64,000 bases of DNA from Gaoshiqia sediminis (GCF_025907915.1 NZ_JAPAAF010000001.1:62001-126000), one strand, 5' to 3'. Positions 28,201-36,577 are shown, counted from the stretch's first letter. Translations and numbers: made by a program. The notes: generated by a model from the letters alone, not told the origin.

Positions 28201-28942
28201 GTCGTTTCAGGAGCACCGGGCCAAAATCCGGGAACAGGGAAGCAATACCATCAGCTCTTTGCACCGGCGAAAGGATGGCACGGAATTCCCGGTGGAAGTC
28301 ACAGTCAATTACTTCCGGTATAACGATAAGCTGATGTCCTTTTCGTTTGTGAAAGACATCACCGAGCGGCATCAAGCCGAGCAGGCGCTCCGCAACAGTG
28401 AGTTGCGTTTTCGTTTGCTGGCCGGCTCGGCGCCGGTTGGCATTGTCATTTCCGACCGTGAGCAGCGTACGGTGTTTGCCAATCAGCGTTTTACCGAAAT
28501 TGTTGGCTATACCCGGGAAGATCTCCCCTCTGCCGATACCTGGTGGTCGTTGGTGTACCCCGATGGGAGCTTGCGAAACGAAATCAGACAGCAGTGGGAC
28601 CAGGCCATTCAGCAAGCCCGGGACAGCCGGCAGAGGGTTGCCCCCATGGAGTTCCCGGTTACCTGTAAGGATGAGACCGTCCGTCAGGTTGAGTTCCGGC
28701 TGGCTTCGACCGGGGAACTGAATTTTGTGATCATGACCGATATTACAAAACGTAAGCAGATGGAAGATGCACTTCGGAAGCTGACAGAGGAGTTGGAACA
28801 TCAGGTGGCCGAAAAAACCAGCGAATTACAGGAACGGGTGAATGAACTGCAGCGTTTTCACGATGCCACTATTGAACGGGAATTCCGAATCAAGGAGCTG
28901 CGCGATGAACTGCTAAAGCTGAAAGGAGGCAGGCATGTGTAG
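25226..28942 (+). CDS. Nine-PAS sensor protein without a kinase domain
   Basis: The longest frame has 1238 residues; starts at ATG 25307 or 25331 (GGAGG 10 bases upstream) are equally possible and would drop a hydrophobic N-terminus. From about residue 43 to 1180, nine PAS/PAC repeats of 120-130 residues follow each other, with typical elements such as GYPASDFMGN, HPDDRDRVW, RDVTEAYQ, GYTESDITGK and ENAPDPIFI. The end is a coiled coil (EELEHQVAEKTSELQERVN..., RFHDATIEREFRIKELRDEL). There is no HisKA, HATPase, GGDEF, EAL or receiver domain. The last 8 bases overlap the kinase gene at 28935, so the two are made together and the PAS array probably feeds signals to that kinase through the coiled coil. 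Confidence 0.9.
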   Translation: MVWFKFLVKHTQWLVFFSYFGVFNFFLMKTEGTPDMRKNEPDLHTLIDNLNGVVYRCRIDTNWTMDYISDAIEEISGYPASDFMGNRTRTYASIIHPDDRDRVWSEIREALDRNRPFTLEYRMITRQGATKWVWERGRRMTGAGGEEWLEGFLEDISSLKETENALRESEENLRITLNSIADAVIATDMRGRVVRMNPQAEKLTGWTFAEVKGKALTDFFHIVHARTGQPVGNPVATVLETGRVVGLANHTRLISKDGTSCHIADSGAPILDEQGQVTGAVIVFRDVTEAYQMQEQIRNSETKHKNLFNSIRDSIVVADIDRKIVRCNPAFTELFGYTESDITGKGTGYLYKDQEEYEEMGRKIRLNKDNPNFILTVSYRKRNGEVFPGETNVFYLRNREGEIEGFIGIIRDVTRQKKMQDELMHWQNLMQYIIKHDPNAISVLDKDLRYVFVSERYLNDYRLKDTDIIGKHHYAVFPDVPQKWKDIHARVLQGEILESEEDLYERHDGSLDYVRWICRPWYKGEDEIGGIVLYTEVITERKKIEHELRLNEERFRAMVENAPDPIFIQSEMKFAYLNPAACRLFGIPSPGQLIGQPVMERFHPDYHAVIRERIRQLNEGRQPVHELLELRFLRMDDSEVWVETAGEPIVYEGKNSSLVFVRDVSLRKQSEKALKESEERWQFALEGSGDGVWDWNLQTNEVFFSDQWKEMLGYHQPEELKNDFSEWRKRVHPDDLERALIDIQKHLSGETPVYQNEHRLKCKDGNYKWILDRGKVVAHDLTGIPIRMIGTHSDIHEKKMAEIRLNEATDLLTLAYDAADLGVWRHDILSDQVYLDERARVFYGFDAGNVSLAEVIGHIHPEDVARLQSEMARVIQPGSSGETNIQYRVVHQDGSVHWLDIFTKINFEGEGEGRKPVFGYGTVQDITRRKEAELRLETTQFGIDHARIGVFQVEEDGAIVYINQYAADNLGYTVDELTGSSLFDIEPTFNLQSFQEHRAKIREQGSNTISSLHRRKDGTEFPVEVTVNYFRYNDKLMSFSFVKDITERHQAEQALRNSELRFRLLAGSAPVGIVISDREQRTVFANQRFTEIVGYTREDLPSADTWWSLVYPDGSLRNEIRQQWDQAIQQARDSRQRVAPMEFPVTCKDETVRQVEFRLASTGELNFVIMTDITKRKQMEDALRKLTEELEHQVAEKTSELQERVNELQRFHDATIEREFRIKELRDELLKLKGGRHV
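28922..28929 (+). promoter_or_regulatory. Strong Shine-Dalgarno deciding the start of the kinase at 28935
   Basis: AAAGGAGG lies 5 bases before ATG 28935, inside the end of the PAS-protein gene. Such strong sites are rare in this window, and this one fixes the start of the downstream gene. Confidence 0.7.
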
Positions 28943-31145
28943 CTGTAGCCGATTTTTGTTACTGGTTTTGCTGGTGCTTTCAACAGCACTCCAGGGTTTT
29001 GCCAATCTCAACGGTTCGGCAGATCCGGCAGGTACGAGTACCGACACGATTTTGCTGGCTTCGGAACCCGACTATCCGCCTTACTGTTTGCTGGATGAGA
29101 ACAATCAGCCCATCGGGTTTGCTGTTGAACTGTTTCGGGCCAGCGCCGAAGCCGTTGGTTTGGACGTAAACATTCAGGTTGGCCCCTGGTTGGCCATCAA
29201 AAAATATTTGGCTGAAGGAAAAGTGGATGCGCTGCCGATTGTTGGACGAACACCTGAACGGGAGCCGATCTACGATTTCACCGTTCCGTACCTGACACTG
29301 CACGGGGCTATCTTTGTGCGAAAAGATCATCCCGGCATTCATTCCTTGGCCGACTTAAAGAACAAGAAGGTATTTGTGATGGGGGGCGATAACGCCGAGG
29401 AATTTGTCAGGCGCGAAAAGGTTAGCGATTTCATCTATACGACCACCACCTTCGATGAGGCATTTCAGAAGCTGGCTATTGGCGAGGCCGACGCGGTTAT
29501 TACCCAATGGGTGATTGGGCTGAAGCTGATCGATCGCTTGAAGCTTAAAAACGTCGTTCCCCTGGATGTTCAGCTGCCCGGTTTTCGCATCGAATTTTGC
29601 TTTGCAGTACAGGAGGGTAATGAGGCCTTGCTGTCCCGCCTGAACGAAGGGCTTTCGATTGTCATGGCTAACGGGACATTTAACGATCTTCATCACAAAT
29701 GGTTTGGCCCGGTTATCAAAGAAAGGATATCCACTGCCGATAAGGTACGGGTAGCCCTGTGGGTATTTGTGCCGCTGTTGCTGGTGATGTTCCTGCTGTG
29801 GATTGTCTTTTTGCGCAAAGAGGTGAAGCGGCGTACCCGTCATTTGGAAGAAGAGGTGGTCAGGCATAAAAATACCTGGGAGGAACTTCAGCAACAACAA
29901 TCGCTGTTAAAGGAAAAGGAAGCAGAAATTCGTCTGTTGCTCAATTCAACTGCTGAGGGAATTTACGGCGTCGATCATTCGGGGAACTGCACTTTTATGA
30001 ATCAATCGGCCCTGCAAGCACTGGGGTATGCCGGCGAGCAGGAAGTGATTGGCCGCAACATGCACGACCTGATTCATCATACTCATCCTGATGGGCGGAA
30101 ATTTCATCGGGATGACTGCCGGGTTTACCAAGCTTTACATGAAGGGGAAGGCACCCATGTGGATGATGAGGTGTTCTGGCGCTCTGACCATACGTCTTTT
30201 CAGGTGGAATATTTCTCGTATCCCATCCGGCAGGGAGATGACATCTTGGGAACGGTGGTTACTTTTTGGGATATCACCGAGCGCAAAAGGGCCGAGTCTG
30301 AACTGCGGGCATTGAAAGACAGCCTGGAAGAGCAAGTGAATGAGCGCACTGCCCAGTTGGAAGAGCAAATCCGGAAGTTGAATAAAAGTCAGCAAGCTCT
30401 GCTGTATATGGTAGAAGATCTGAATGAAGTAACCCTGGAGCTGAAAGAAGAGCGCCGCAAACTGGAGCAGTCGAACCAGGAGCTGGACGCTTTTTCGTAT
30501 TCCGTATCGCACGACCTGCGCTCTCCCCTGCGCGCCATCAACGGCTACTCCGAATTCTTGCTGGAGGATTATGCCGAGCAACTGGATGAGGAAGGAAAAC
30601 GTTTTCTGACGGTTATTCGCGAGAACGCCAATAAAATGGACCGGCTCATTACCGACATGCTGAACCTGTCGCGCATCTCGCGCACGGATGTGCGCGTATC
30701 GGCCATCAACATGACCAAACTTGCCGGGTCGGTATTTGAGGAAATTGCCACAGAAACCGAAAAGAGAGATTTTGAGCTGGTAGTTGAAGAACTGCCGGAA
30801 GTGCAGGGCGACTATAACCTATTGAAGCAGGTGTGGCAAAACCTGATTGCAAACGCGCTGAAATACAGTTCCAAATCGGTAGTCAGGAAAATTGAAATCG
30901 GGGCGAACGAATCGGACAGTGAAGTTGTTTATTTTGTGAAAGACCATGGCGCCGGATTTGATCCGCGCTACAAGGACAAGCTGTTTGGCGTGTTTCAACG
31001 GCTGCACAGCGATGATGATTTTGCCGGTACGGGCGTGGGGCTGGCCATCATTCAGCGTATTGTTCACCGGCATGGCGGACGTGTTTGGGCCGAAGGTGAA
31101 GTTAACCAGGGCGCCACGTTTTGGTTTGCCTTGCCTGGCAAGTAG
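28935..31145 (+). CDS. Sensor histidine kinase with periplasmic SBP_bac_3 domain and PAS
   Basis: The 736 residues read: signal peptide (about 1-23), a periplasmic solute-binding domain of the SBP_bac_3 type (about 38-258; EPDYPPYCLLDENNQPIGFAVEL, VDALPIVGRTPEREPIYDF, GEADAVITQ), one membrane helix (about 274-292), PAS (about 335-455), a coiled coil, HisKA with FSYSVSHDLRSPLRAINGY (His526) and HATPase_c (LIANALKYSS, KDHGAGFD, GTGVGLAIIQRIV). The DHp type is the one found in phytochrome-like kinases that pair with Rcp1-like regulators, and such a regulator is the next gene. The input is likely a small molecule (amino-acid-like) bound in the periplasm, together with PAS signals from the overlapping upstream protein. 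Confidence 0.92.
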   Translation: MCSCSRFLLLVLLVLSTALQGFANLNGSADPAGTSTDTILLASEPDYPPYCLLDENNQPIGFAVELFRASAEAVGLDVNIQVGPWLAIKKYLAEGKVDALPIVGRTPEREPIYDFTVPYLTLHGAIFVRKDHPGIHSLADLKNKKVFVMGGDNAEEFVRREKVSDFIYTTTTFDEAFQKLAIGEADAVITQWVIGLKLIDRLKLKNVVPLDVQLPGFRIEFCFAVQEGNEALLSRLNEGLSIVMANGTFNDLHHKWFGPVIKERISTADKVRVALWVFVPLLLVMFLLWIVFLRKEVKRRTRHLEEEVVRHKNTWEELQQQQSLLKEKEAEIRLLLNSTAEGIYGVDHSGNCTFMNQSALQALGYAGEQEVIGRNMHDLIHHTHPDGRKFHRDDCRVYQALHEGEGTHVDDEVFWRSDHTSFQVEYFSYPIRQGDDILGTVVTFWDITERKRAESELRALKDSLEEQVNERTAQLEEQIRKLNKSQQALLYMVEDLNEVTLELKEERRKLEQSNQELDAFSYSVSHDLRSPLRAINGYSEFLLEDYAEQLDEEGKRFLTVIRENANKMDRLITDMLNLSRISRTDVRVSAINMTKLAGSVFEEIATETEKRDFELVVEELPEVQGDYNLLKQVWQNLIANALKYSSKSVVRKIEIGANESDSEVVYFVKDHGAGFDPRYKDKLFGVFQRLHSDDDFAGTGVGLAIIQRIVHRHGGRVWAEGEVNQGATFWFALPGK

Positions 31146-31207
31146 TGAGTAGCGTGTATCGAGTCGTGAGTATTGAGTAGCCAATAGCCAATGACCATTA
31201 ACCAATT
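31145..31207. repeat. Heptamer (STRR-like) repeat tract
   Basis: Nine imperfect 7-base units in one register: GTGAGTA, GCGTGTA, TCGAGTC, GTGAGTA, TTGAGTA, then GCCAATA, GCCAATG, ACCATTA, ACCAATT. The tract begins on the last base of the kinase stop codon and ends 15 bases before the response-regulator start. Heptanucleotide repeats of this kind are known as STRR in cyanobacteria and occur in some other bacteria. No function is visible. Confidence 0.7.
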
Positions 31208-31222
31208 TCTAACAAACAGCCT

Positions 31223-31666
31223 ATGGAACCGATGAACCAAGTGGAAATCCTGATTGTGGAAGACAATCCGCATGACGCCGAAATGGCTTTGCGAGCGTTA
31301 AAGAAGAACAATGTGAGCAACCAGGTGCTGGTGGTGAACGATGGCGAAGAAGCCCTGGATTTCGTTTTTGCGCGGGGTAAGTTTGCGGGTCGTGAAAAGA
31401 AATTCCGGCCCAAAATCATTTTGCTCGATTTAAAACTGCCCAAGATCGATGGGCTGCAAGTGCTGAAGGAAATAAAAAGCAACCCCGAGACCAAAATTAT
31501 CCCGGTTATCATGCTCACTTCCAGTAAGGAAGAAACGGATATGGTGCGGAGCTATCAGCTTGGTGTGAACAGTTACATCGTTAAACCGGTTGATTTTTCC
31601 AAGTTTGTTGAAGCGGTAAGGGATTTGGGATTTTATTGGCTCTTGCTTAACCAACAACCCCGTTAA
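31223..31666 (+). CDS. Rcp1-like single-domain response regulator
   Basis: The 147-residue protein is a receiver only: acidic pocket Glu13-Asp14 ([17 protein letters not shown]), phosphoacceptor Asp69 ([12 protein letters not shown]), Thr99/Ser100 (MLTSS) and Lys121 ([10 protein letters not shown]). The long insert around [24 protein letters not shown]-type residues 38-62 and the C-terminal FYWLLLNQ helix are typical of Rcp1-like regulators partnered with phytochrome-type kinases. No output domain is present; it would act by protein contact or as a phosphate relay. The kinase at 28935 is the natural partner, and the hybrid kinase follows 44 bases later. Confidence 0.92.
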   Translation: MEPMNQVEILIVEDNPHDAEMALRALKKNNVSNQVLVVNDGEEALDFVFARGKFAGREKKFRPKIILLDLKLPKIDGLQVLKEIKSNPETKIIPVIMLTSSKEETDMVRSYQLGVNSYIVKPVDFSKFVEAVRDLGFYWLLLNQQPR

Positions 31667-31710
31667 CTGATTTTTTCTTTATTTTGTAGGGAAACCGATA
31701 AACAGGATGT

Positions 31711-34700
31711 ATGCAAACGAATCAGACCGTTCGGATTTTACTGGCAGAGGATGTGCTAACTGATGCCGAAATTGTTAAGCGGGAAATACGGAAGTTTTTA
31801 CCACAAGCTGTTTTCGAACGGGTACAAACCCGGGAGGACTTTCATCAGGCGCTGGGGCAAATCAAACCCGATCTCATTCTTTCGGATTACAACATGCCGG
31901 CCTTTACCGGGCTGGATGCACTGAAGATCACCTTGGATGTGTGCCCGGAAGTTCCCGTGATTATCGTTACCGGATCGATCAATGAGGAAACAGCCGTTGA
32001 TTGCCTAAAAGCCGGTGCGGTGGATTACGTGCTGAAGGAATCTTTAAAACGTCTGGGACCTGCCGTTATGCAGGCTTTGGATCAGAAAGAGGTGAAAGTG
32101 CAGCGGCGCGTGGCCGAAGAGCGACTGCGGGAAAGCGAGGAGCGCTTCCGGCGGTTGGCCGAGAATGCGCAGGACATGATTTACCGCTTCGAACTGTATC
32201 CGCACATCCAATGTACCTACATGAGCCCGGCTTCGCTGTACATTACCGGCTATGCCCCGGAAGAGTACTATGCCGACCCGGATCTCGTGTTCAAGTATGT
32301 TCATCCGGACGATCTGCCGGTGCTGAAAAGAATGATTTTCGAAGAAGAAAACATCCGCATACCCATTACGTTGCGGTATTTCCGGAAGGATGGCGGCCTG
32401 ATCTGGAAAGAACAGCGGAATATTCCGATTTATGATGAAGCTGGAAAGCTGGTGGCCCTGGAAGGCATTGCCCGCGATGTAACACAGCAAAAACAGAACG
32501 AGCAAAAACTATTGCAAAGCGACCGGGTGTTCAAGTATGCTATTGATATGTTTTGTGTTGCTGGTTTCGATGGCTATTTAAAGGTGCTGAATCCATCGTG
32601 GGAGCGAACACTGGATTGGAGTAATGATGAATTGCTCTCGAAACCTTACCTGGAGTTCATTCATCCGGATGATCGGGAAAAAACGATCAATGGGATCGCG
32701 AAAGTTGTTGAAGGCAATGAGGTATATCAGTTTGAGAATCGTTACCTCTGTAGAGATGGCTCCGTGAAATGGCTTTCTTGGAATGCCCATCCGATACCGG
32801 GTGAAAAAATGTTTGTGGCCGCTTCGCGTGACATGACCGAATATAAACAAATCATGGAAGAGTTACAGTCGCGGGAAAAGGAATACCACGGACTGATTAA
32901 TGGCATGAATGAAACGATCTGGATCATTGATCCGGAGGGAAAACTGCTGGATGTGAATACGGCCGCGGTAAAAACGCTGGGCTTTACCCGTGACGAATTG
33001 CTTGAAATCGGATTGCCGGGAATCGACAGGAAGATGTCTAAGACAGAATTTTTTAAACGTTCGAAGGCCACCAACGGAGATAAAATCCAGATATTCGAAA
33101 CCGAGCATACCACCAAAAGTGGGCGGGTGATTCCGGTTGAAATTAGCTCAACTCAAATTTTCTACCATGGGAAACCTGCCATACTCAGTGTTGCACGCGA
33201 TATTTCTGAGCGGAAAAACTCAGAGAGAAGGGTGAGGGAGTCGGAAGAAAGGTTTAAGCAAATCTCTGAAAACTCTCAGGAGTGGATATGGGAAGTGGAT
33301 CCGCAGGGGCTGTACACGTATTCGAGCGGTGTTGTTGAAAATATACTGGGTTATACCCCCGAAGAAATTGTCGGGAAAAAGTTTTTCTACGAAATGTTTC
33401 ATCCCGAGGATCGGGAACACTTCAAGCAGCTGGCCTTTGAATTTTTTAACAAGAAGCAGCCATTGCGCGATTTTGTCAATCGCAATATTAACAAAGCAGG
33501 CGAAATTATATGGGTTTCAACCAGTGGGGTGCCAATGTTCGACGATGCCGGAAATCTGATTGGTTACCGGGGTGCTGATGTGAACATCACCGAGCGAATA
33601 ACGCAGGAAAAAGAGTTGCGTGACAGTGAGGAGAAATTTCGGTCGCTGTTTAATGATCATTCAGCTAATAAGTTACTAATCGATCCGGAACAGGGAATAA
33701 TCACGGATGCGAACCTGGCTGCAGCCGAATTTTACGGTTTCCCGGTTGAGGCACTTCGAGGAATGAAAATCTCGACCATCAATACAACTTCACCAGAGGA
33801 ATTAAACGAGAAAATACAGGGTGCTCTTTTAACCAGGAATATGTCTTATGAGTTTAAACACCGGAAAGCAGACGGTTCTGAGTGCGATGTGGAGGTATTC
33901 ATCAGTAAGGTGATTATCGGGGAAAGGAAATTTTTGCATGCTATCATTCACGATATTACCGAGAAGAAAAGGCATGAGCGCCAATTGCGCCTGTTGAACC
34001 GGGCAGTGGAGCAAAGCCCGGTAATCATGTTTATTACCGATAAGGAAGGATGTATCGAATATGTCAATCCCACTTTCACTCAGATAACCGGCTATGAGTT
34101 GGAAGATGTAAAGGGGAAGAAATCCAATTTACTGAAGTCCGGTCTTCATGCGGATGATTTTTATAAGGACCTTTGGGATACCATCCTATCAGGAAAGGAT
34201 TGGAAAGGCGAACTGCAGAATAAACGAAAAGACGGCTCGCTATACTGGGTAAGCGCTGTTATTTCTCCCATCTTTAACAGCGAAGGTGAAATAACCCACT
34301 TTGTGACGGTTCGGGAGGATATCACCGAGAAGAAAGATATGATCAAGAATTTGGTCGCTGCGAAAGAAAAAGCTGAAGAAAGCGACCGGTTGAAATCGGC
34401 TTTTCTGGCCAATATGAGCCACGAGATCCGCACCCCGATGAACAGCATCATTGGCTTCCTGGATTTGCTGCAGGAGCCAGGATTGGAGGAAGAATTACGC
34501 GAAGATTACCTGCAAATTGTGCAGGAAAGCAGTGATCGGCTGCTCAATACCATCAACGATATTATCGAGATATCCAAAATAGAAGCCGGTCACCTGGACG
34601 TCAAAGAAGAATTGATTCGGGTAAATGGCTTGTTGAACTATTTTTATGAGTTTTATAAGCCGGAGGCCGAACGGAATGGTTTGCAGCTTCGGGTGGTTAA

Positions 34701-35487
34701 CCGCTTGCCGGAAGATGCGCAAATCAAAATCGATAAAAACAAACTGGAATCGATTCTGGGCAACCTGATCAAAAATGCCGTCAAATTCACGGCGAATGGT
34801 TTTGTTGAGCTGGGCTGCCAAATGGACAACGGACAGCTGGTTTTTTATGTGAAAGACAGCGGCATCGGCATTGCTCCCAACCGGCTGGAAGCCATTTTCG
34901 ATCGCTTCACGCAAGCGGACCTGAACCTGAACCGGACTTATGAAGGATCCGGATTGGGGCTATCCATCTGCAAGTCGTACGCGGAATTATTAAAGGGCCG
35001 CATTTGGGTCGAATCCGAAGTCGGACAGGGAAGTACCTTTTATGTTTCCATTCCGCTTGTCGTTCAAGCTGAGACAAATCAGCAAACAACGGAGGCTGTG
35101 ACTGAACCCGTGGCCGATGAACAACCGGATGCAGTAATTCTGATTGCCGAAGACGACCAGGCCAGCTATTATTACCTGGAGGTGGTGCTGGCCAAGCAAA
35201 ATTATCAGCTGATCCGCGCCAGGAATGGGGAAGAAGCCGTTCTGCTGGTGCAGCAGCATCCCGAAATCCAGTTGGTGCTGATGGACATCAAAATGCCGGT
35301 GATGGACGGCTATGAAGCTACCCGGCAGATCCGACAGTTCAACACCCGCGTGCCGATAATTGCCCAAACCGCCTTCGCCCTGTCAGGCGACCGGGAACGG
35401 ACCCAGCAGAGCGGTTTCACGGATTACCTGGCCAAGCCCATCAAAGCAGGCGATCTGGTGGCGCTGATTGAAAGATATACCTTATAG
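31711..35487 (+). CDS. Hybrid histidine kinase: REC, six PAS, HisKA, HATPase, REC
   Basis: The 1258 residues read: an N-terminal receiver (about 6-125, Asp59 in LSDYNMPAFTG), six PAS/PAC domains (about 140-880; for example AENAQDMIYRFEL, FIHPDDREKTI, NETIWIIDPEGKLLDVN, GYTPEEIVGK, EQSPVIMFITDKEG), HisKA with FLANMSHEIRTPMNSIIGF (His904), HATPase_c (LIKNAVKFTANGFVELG, KDSGIGI, GSGLGLSICK) and a C-terminal receiver (about 1138-1258, Asp1192 in LMDIKMPVMDG). No membrane helix or signal peptide is seen, so it is cytoplasmic. It may receive phosphate through its first receiver from the upstream kinase and pass it on. It ends the signalling cluster. Confidence 0.93.
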   Translation: MQTNQTVRILLAEDVLTDAEIVKREIRKFLPQAVFERVQTREDFHQALGQIKPDLILSDYNMPAFTGLDALKITLDVCPEVPVIIVTGSINEETAVDCLKAGAVDYVLKESLKRLGPAVMQALDQKEVKVQRRVAEERLRESEERFRRLAENAQDMIYRFELYPHIQCTYMSPASLYITGYAPEEYYADPDLVFKYVHPDDLPVLKRMIFEEENIRIPITLRYFRKDGGLIWKEQRNIPIYDEAGKLVALEGIARDVTQQKQNEQKLLQSDRVFKYAIDMFCVAGFDGYLKVLNPSWERTLDWSNDELLSKPYLEFIHPDDREKTINGIAKVVEGNEVYQFENRYLCRDGSVKWLSWNAHPIPGEKMFVAASRDMTEYKQIMEELQSREKEYHGLINGMNETIWIIDPEGKLLDVNTAAVKTLGFTRDELLEIGLPGIDRKMSKTEFFKRSKATNGDKIQIFETEHTTKSGRVIPVEISSTQIFYHGKPAILSVARDISERKNSERRVRESEERFKQISENSQEWIWEVDPQGLYTYSSGVVENILGYTPEEIVGKKFFYEMFHPEDREHFKQLAFEFFNKKQPLRDFVNRNINKAGEIIWVSTSGVPMFDDAGNLIGYRGADVNITERITQEKELRDSEEKFRSLFNDHSANKLLIDPEQGIITDANLAAAEFYGFPVEALRGMKISTINTTSPEELNEKIQGALLTRNMSYEFKHRKADGSECDVEVFISKVIIGERKFLHAIIHDITEKKRHERQLRLLNRAVEQSPVIMFITDKEGCIEYVNPTFTQITGYELEDVKGKKSNLLKSGLHADDFYKDLWDTILSGKDWKGELQNKRKDGSLYWVSAVISPIFNSEGEITHFVTVREDITEKKDMIKNLVAAKEKAEESDRLKSAFLANMSHEIRTPMNSIIGFLDLLQEPGLEEELREDYLQIVQESSDRLLNTINDIIEISKIEAGHLDVKEELIRVNGLLNYFYEFYKPEAERNGLQLRVVNRLPEDAQIKIDKNKLESILGNLIKNAVKFTANGFVELGCQMDNGQLVFYVKDSGIGIAPNRLEAIFDRFTQADLNLNRTYEGSGLGLSICKSYAELLKGRIWVESEVGQGSTFYVSIPLVVQAETNQQTTEAVTEPVADEQPDAVILIAEDDQASYYYLEVVLAKQNYQLIRARNGEEAVLLVQQHPEIQLVLMDIKMPVMDGYEATRQIRQFNTRVPIIAQTAFALSGDRERTQQSGFTDYLAKPIKAGDLVALIERYTL

Positions 35488-35591
35488 GACATGGAGCCCA
35501 ATCGTGCCCGGATTTCGTGTTAGCAGCCTTATTCACTGGGCTGGGGACAACGGAATAACTTCATTTTTACCGATTTGTTCCGGGGTTTTGC

Positions 35592-35843
35592 CTAATCTAC
35601 CCGTGCTTTCAGGCTGACCATTTTTCGGCCGGCCAACTGCCCGATAAAAAAGGAGCCCATCAAAATGGGATAGGTGTGGGCGGCAAAACCAATATCGCTG
35701 CAAAGCCGCAACAGAATGACCAGCGGAACCGGCAGGTGAATATACACCCACCACATCCGGGTAAACTTTTTATACCGGCTGCGCAGCGCCCCAAAGGGGA
35801 TGTTCATTAAAAAAACCAATAAGGCGATCAGGGCAAGTTCCAT
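35592..35843 (-). CDS. Small conserved membrane protein of unknown function
   Basis: The start is taken at ATG 35843, giving 83 residues. Three hydrophobic segments are visible: LALIALLVFLMNIPFG, VYIHLPVPLVILLRL and HTYPILMGSFFIGQLAG, with a basic loop (RSRYKKFTRMW) after the first. The pattern resembles small membrane proteins found across many bacteria, but no named function is recognised. It stands alone between the hybrid kinase (converging) and the zinc-ribbon gene. Confidence 0.65.
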   Translation of the reverse strand: MELALIALLVFLMNIPFGALRSRYKKFTRMWWVYIHLPVPLVILLRLCSDIGFAAHTYPILMGSFFIGQLAGRKMVSLKARVD

Positions 35844-35942
35844 GGATAACGGGTTTATCGGGGGCAAGTTTAGGGATAATCGAGGGGACGAACAAATTGG
35901 GCCGGTTGATTTATGTCAACTTTCGATAACTGGTGCCGGAGC

Positions 35943-36356
35943 TCAATTCCATAAAACCAACTCTTTTTCTTTTTTGAATTGTTGGCTTTTGCATTTTGGG
36001 CAAATGGCGTACTTCAGGCGGAGGATATTTGTGTGTTTCAGGCTGGTTTGACAGTTTGAGCAGCGGAAACGGGTTTTGTGCAATACTTTCCCGTCGCTGA
36101 TCAACTGCACGAAAAGTTTATCCGAGATTTGCAGACAATGACGGCAGCGGTAAATGCGGTACTCCATTTTTAACTCTAAATCAGGATACTGTTGCGAAAG
36201 CTTAACAATTTTTTGATGTGTCCGGTAGTGTAAGCTCACGGGTTGGGAGAGCAGATAGTCTTTTGCCGGTTGGTCATGTACCATAAAGCCCCAGCCTTCA
36301 TAAAGCTTTTGGCGGTGGTGACAGGATTGACAGGTGAAAGTGTACGAATATCCCAT
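35943..36356 (-). CDS. Zinc-ribbon protein of unknown function
   Basis: The 137-residue protein has four CxxC pairs: Cys9/12, Cys71/74, Cys99/102 and Cys119/122, enough for two zinc sites. The first pair comes at the very N-terminus (YTFTCQSCHHRQ), and the last three sit in a tandem arrangement (YRCRHC, FRCSNC, ICPKC). No catalytic motif, signal peptide or membrane helix is seen. It could be a nucleic-acid or protein-binding adaptor. It is divergent from the DEAD-box gene. The family is not recognised. Confidence 0.7.
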   Translation of the reverse strand: MGYSYTFTCQSCHHRQKLYEGWGFMVHDQPAKDYLLSQPVSLHYRTHQKIVKLSQQYPDLELKMEYRIYRCRHCLQISDKLFVQLISDGKVLHKTRFRCSNCQTSLKHTNILRLKYAICPKCKSQQFKKEKELVLWN

Positions 36357-36430
36357 TGTCGGTGAATAAGTAGCTGAAAGTTACGAATTTTGCCTTAATA
36401 GTCGTATTTGTTCAGGCCGTTTTGGGCGAC

Positions 36431-36463
36431 TTGTCTATTTCTATGAAAATAAAATTACCTTTG
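36431..36463 (+). promoter_or_regulatory. Promoter of the DEAD-box helicase gene
   Basis: TTG (36431-36433), 22 bases, then TACCTTTG (36456-36463), which matches the Bacteroidota -33/-7 pattern. It predicts a leader of about 105 bases before ATG 36578. Confidence 0.55.
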
Positions 36464-36539
36464 CACCTCGATTTTCGCATGGATGGCAAAGGGGTGTATT
36501 GAAAAGTAAATTTTATTGTCATCAGTGCTTATTGGATCA

Positions 36540-36559
36540 GAAGAACGGTGTTGTTCTTC
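36540..36559 (+). promoter_or_regulatory. Stem-loop in the helicase mRNA leader
   Basis: GAAGAAC and GTTCTTC form a perfect 7-bp stem with a 6-base loop. It ends 18 bases before the start codon and lies in the ribosome-binding region, so it could affect translation at low temperature. Confidence 0.5.
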
Positions 36560-36577
36560 GCATAATAATTTACGACG

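Noticed and set aside
31145-31207. Repeat tract as a CRISPR array
   Set aside because: The units are 7 bases without spacers, and no cas gene is present.
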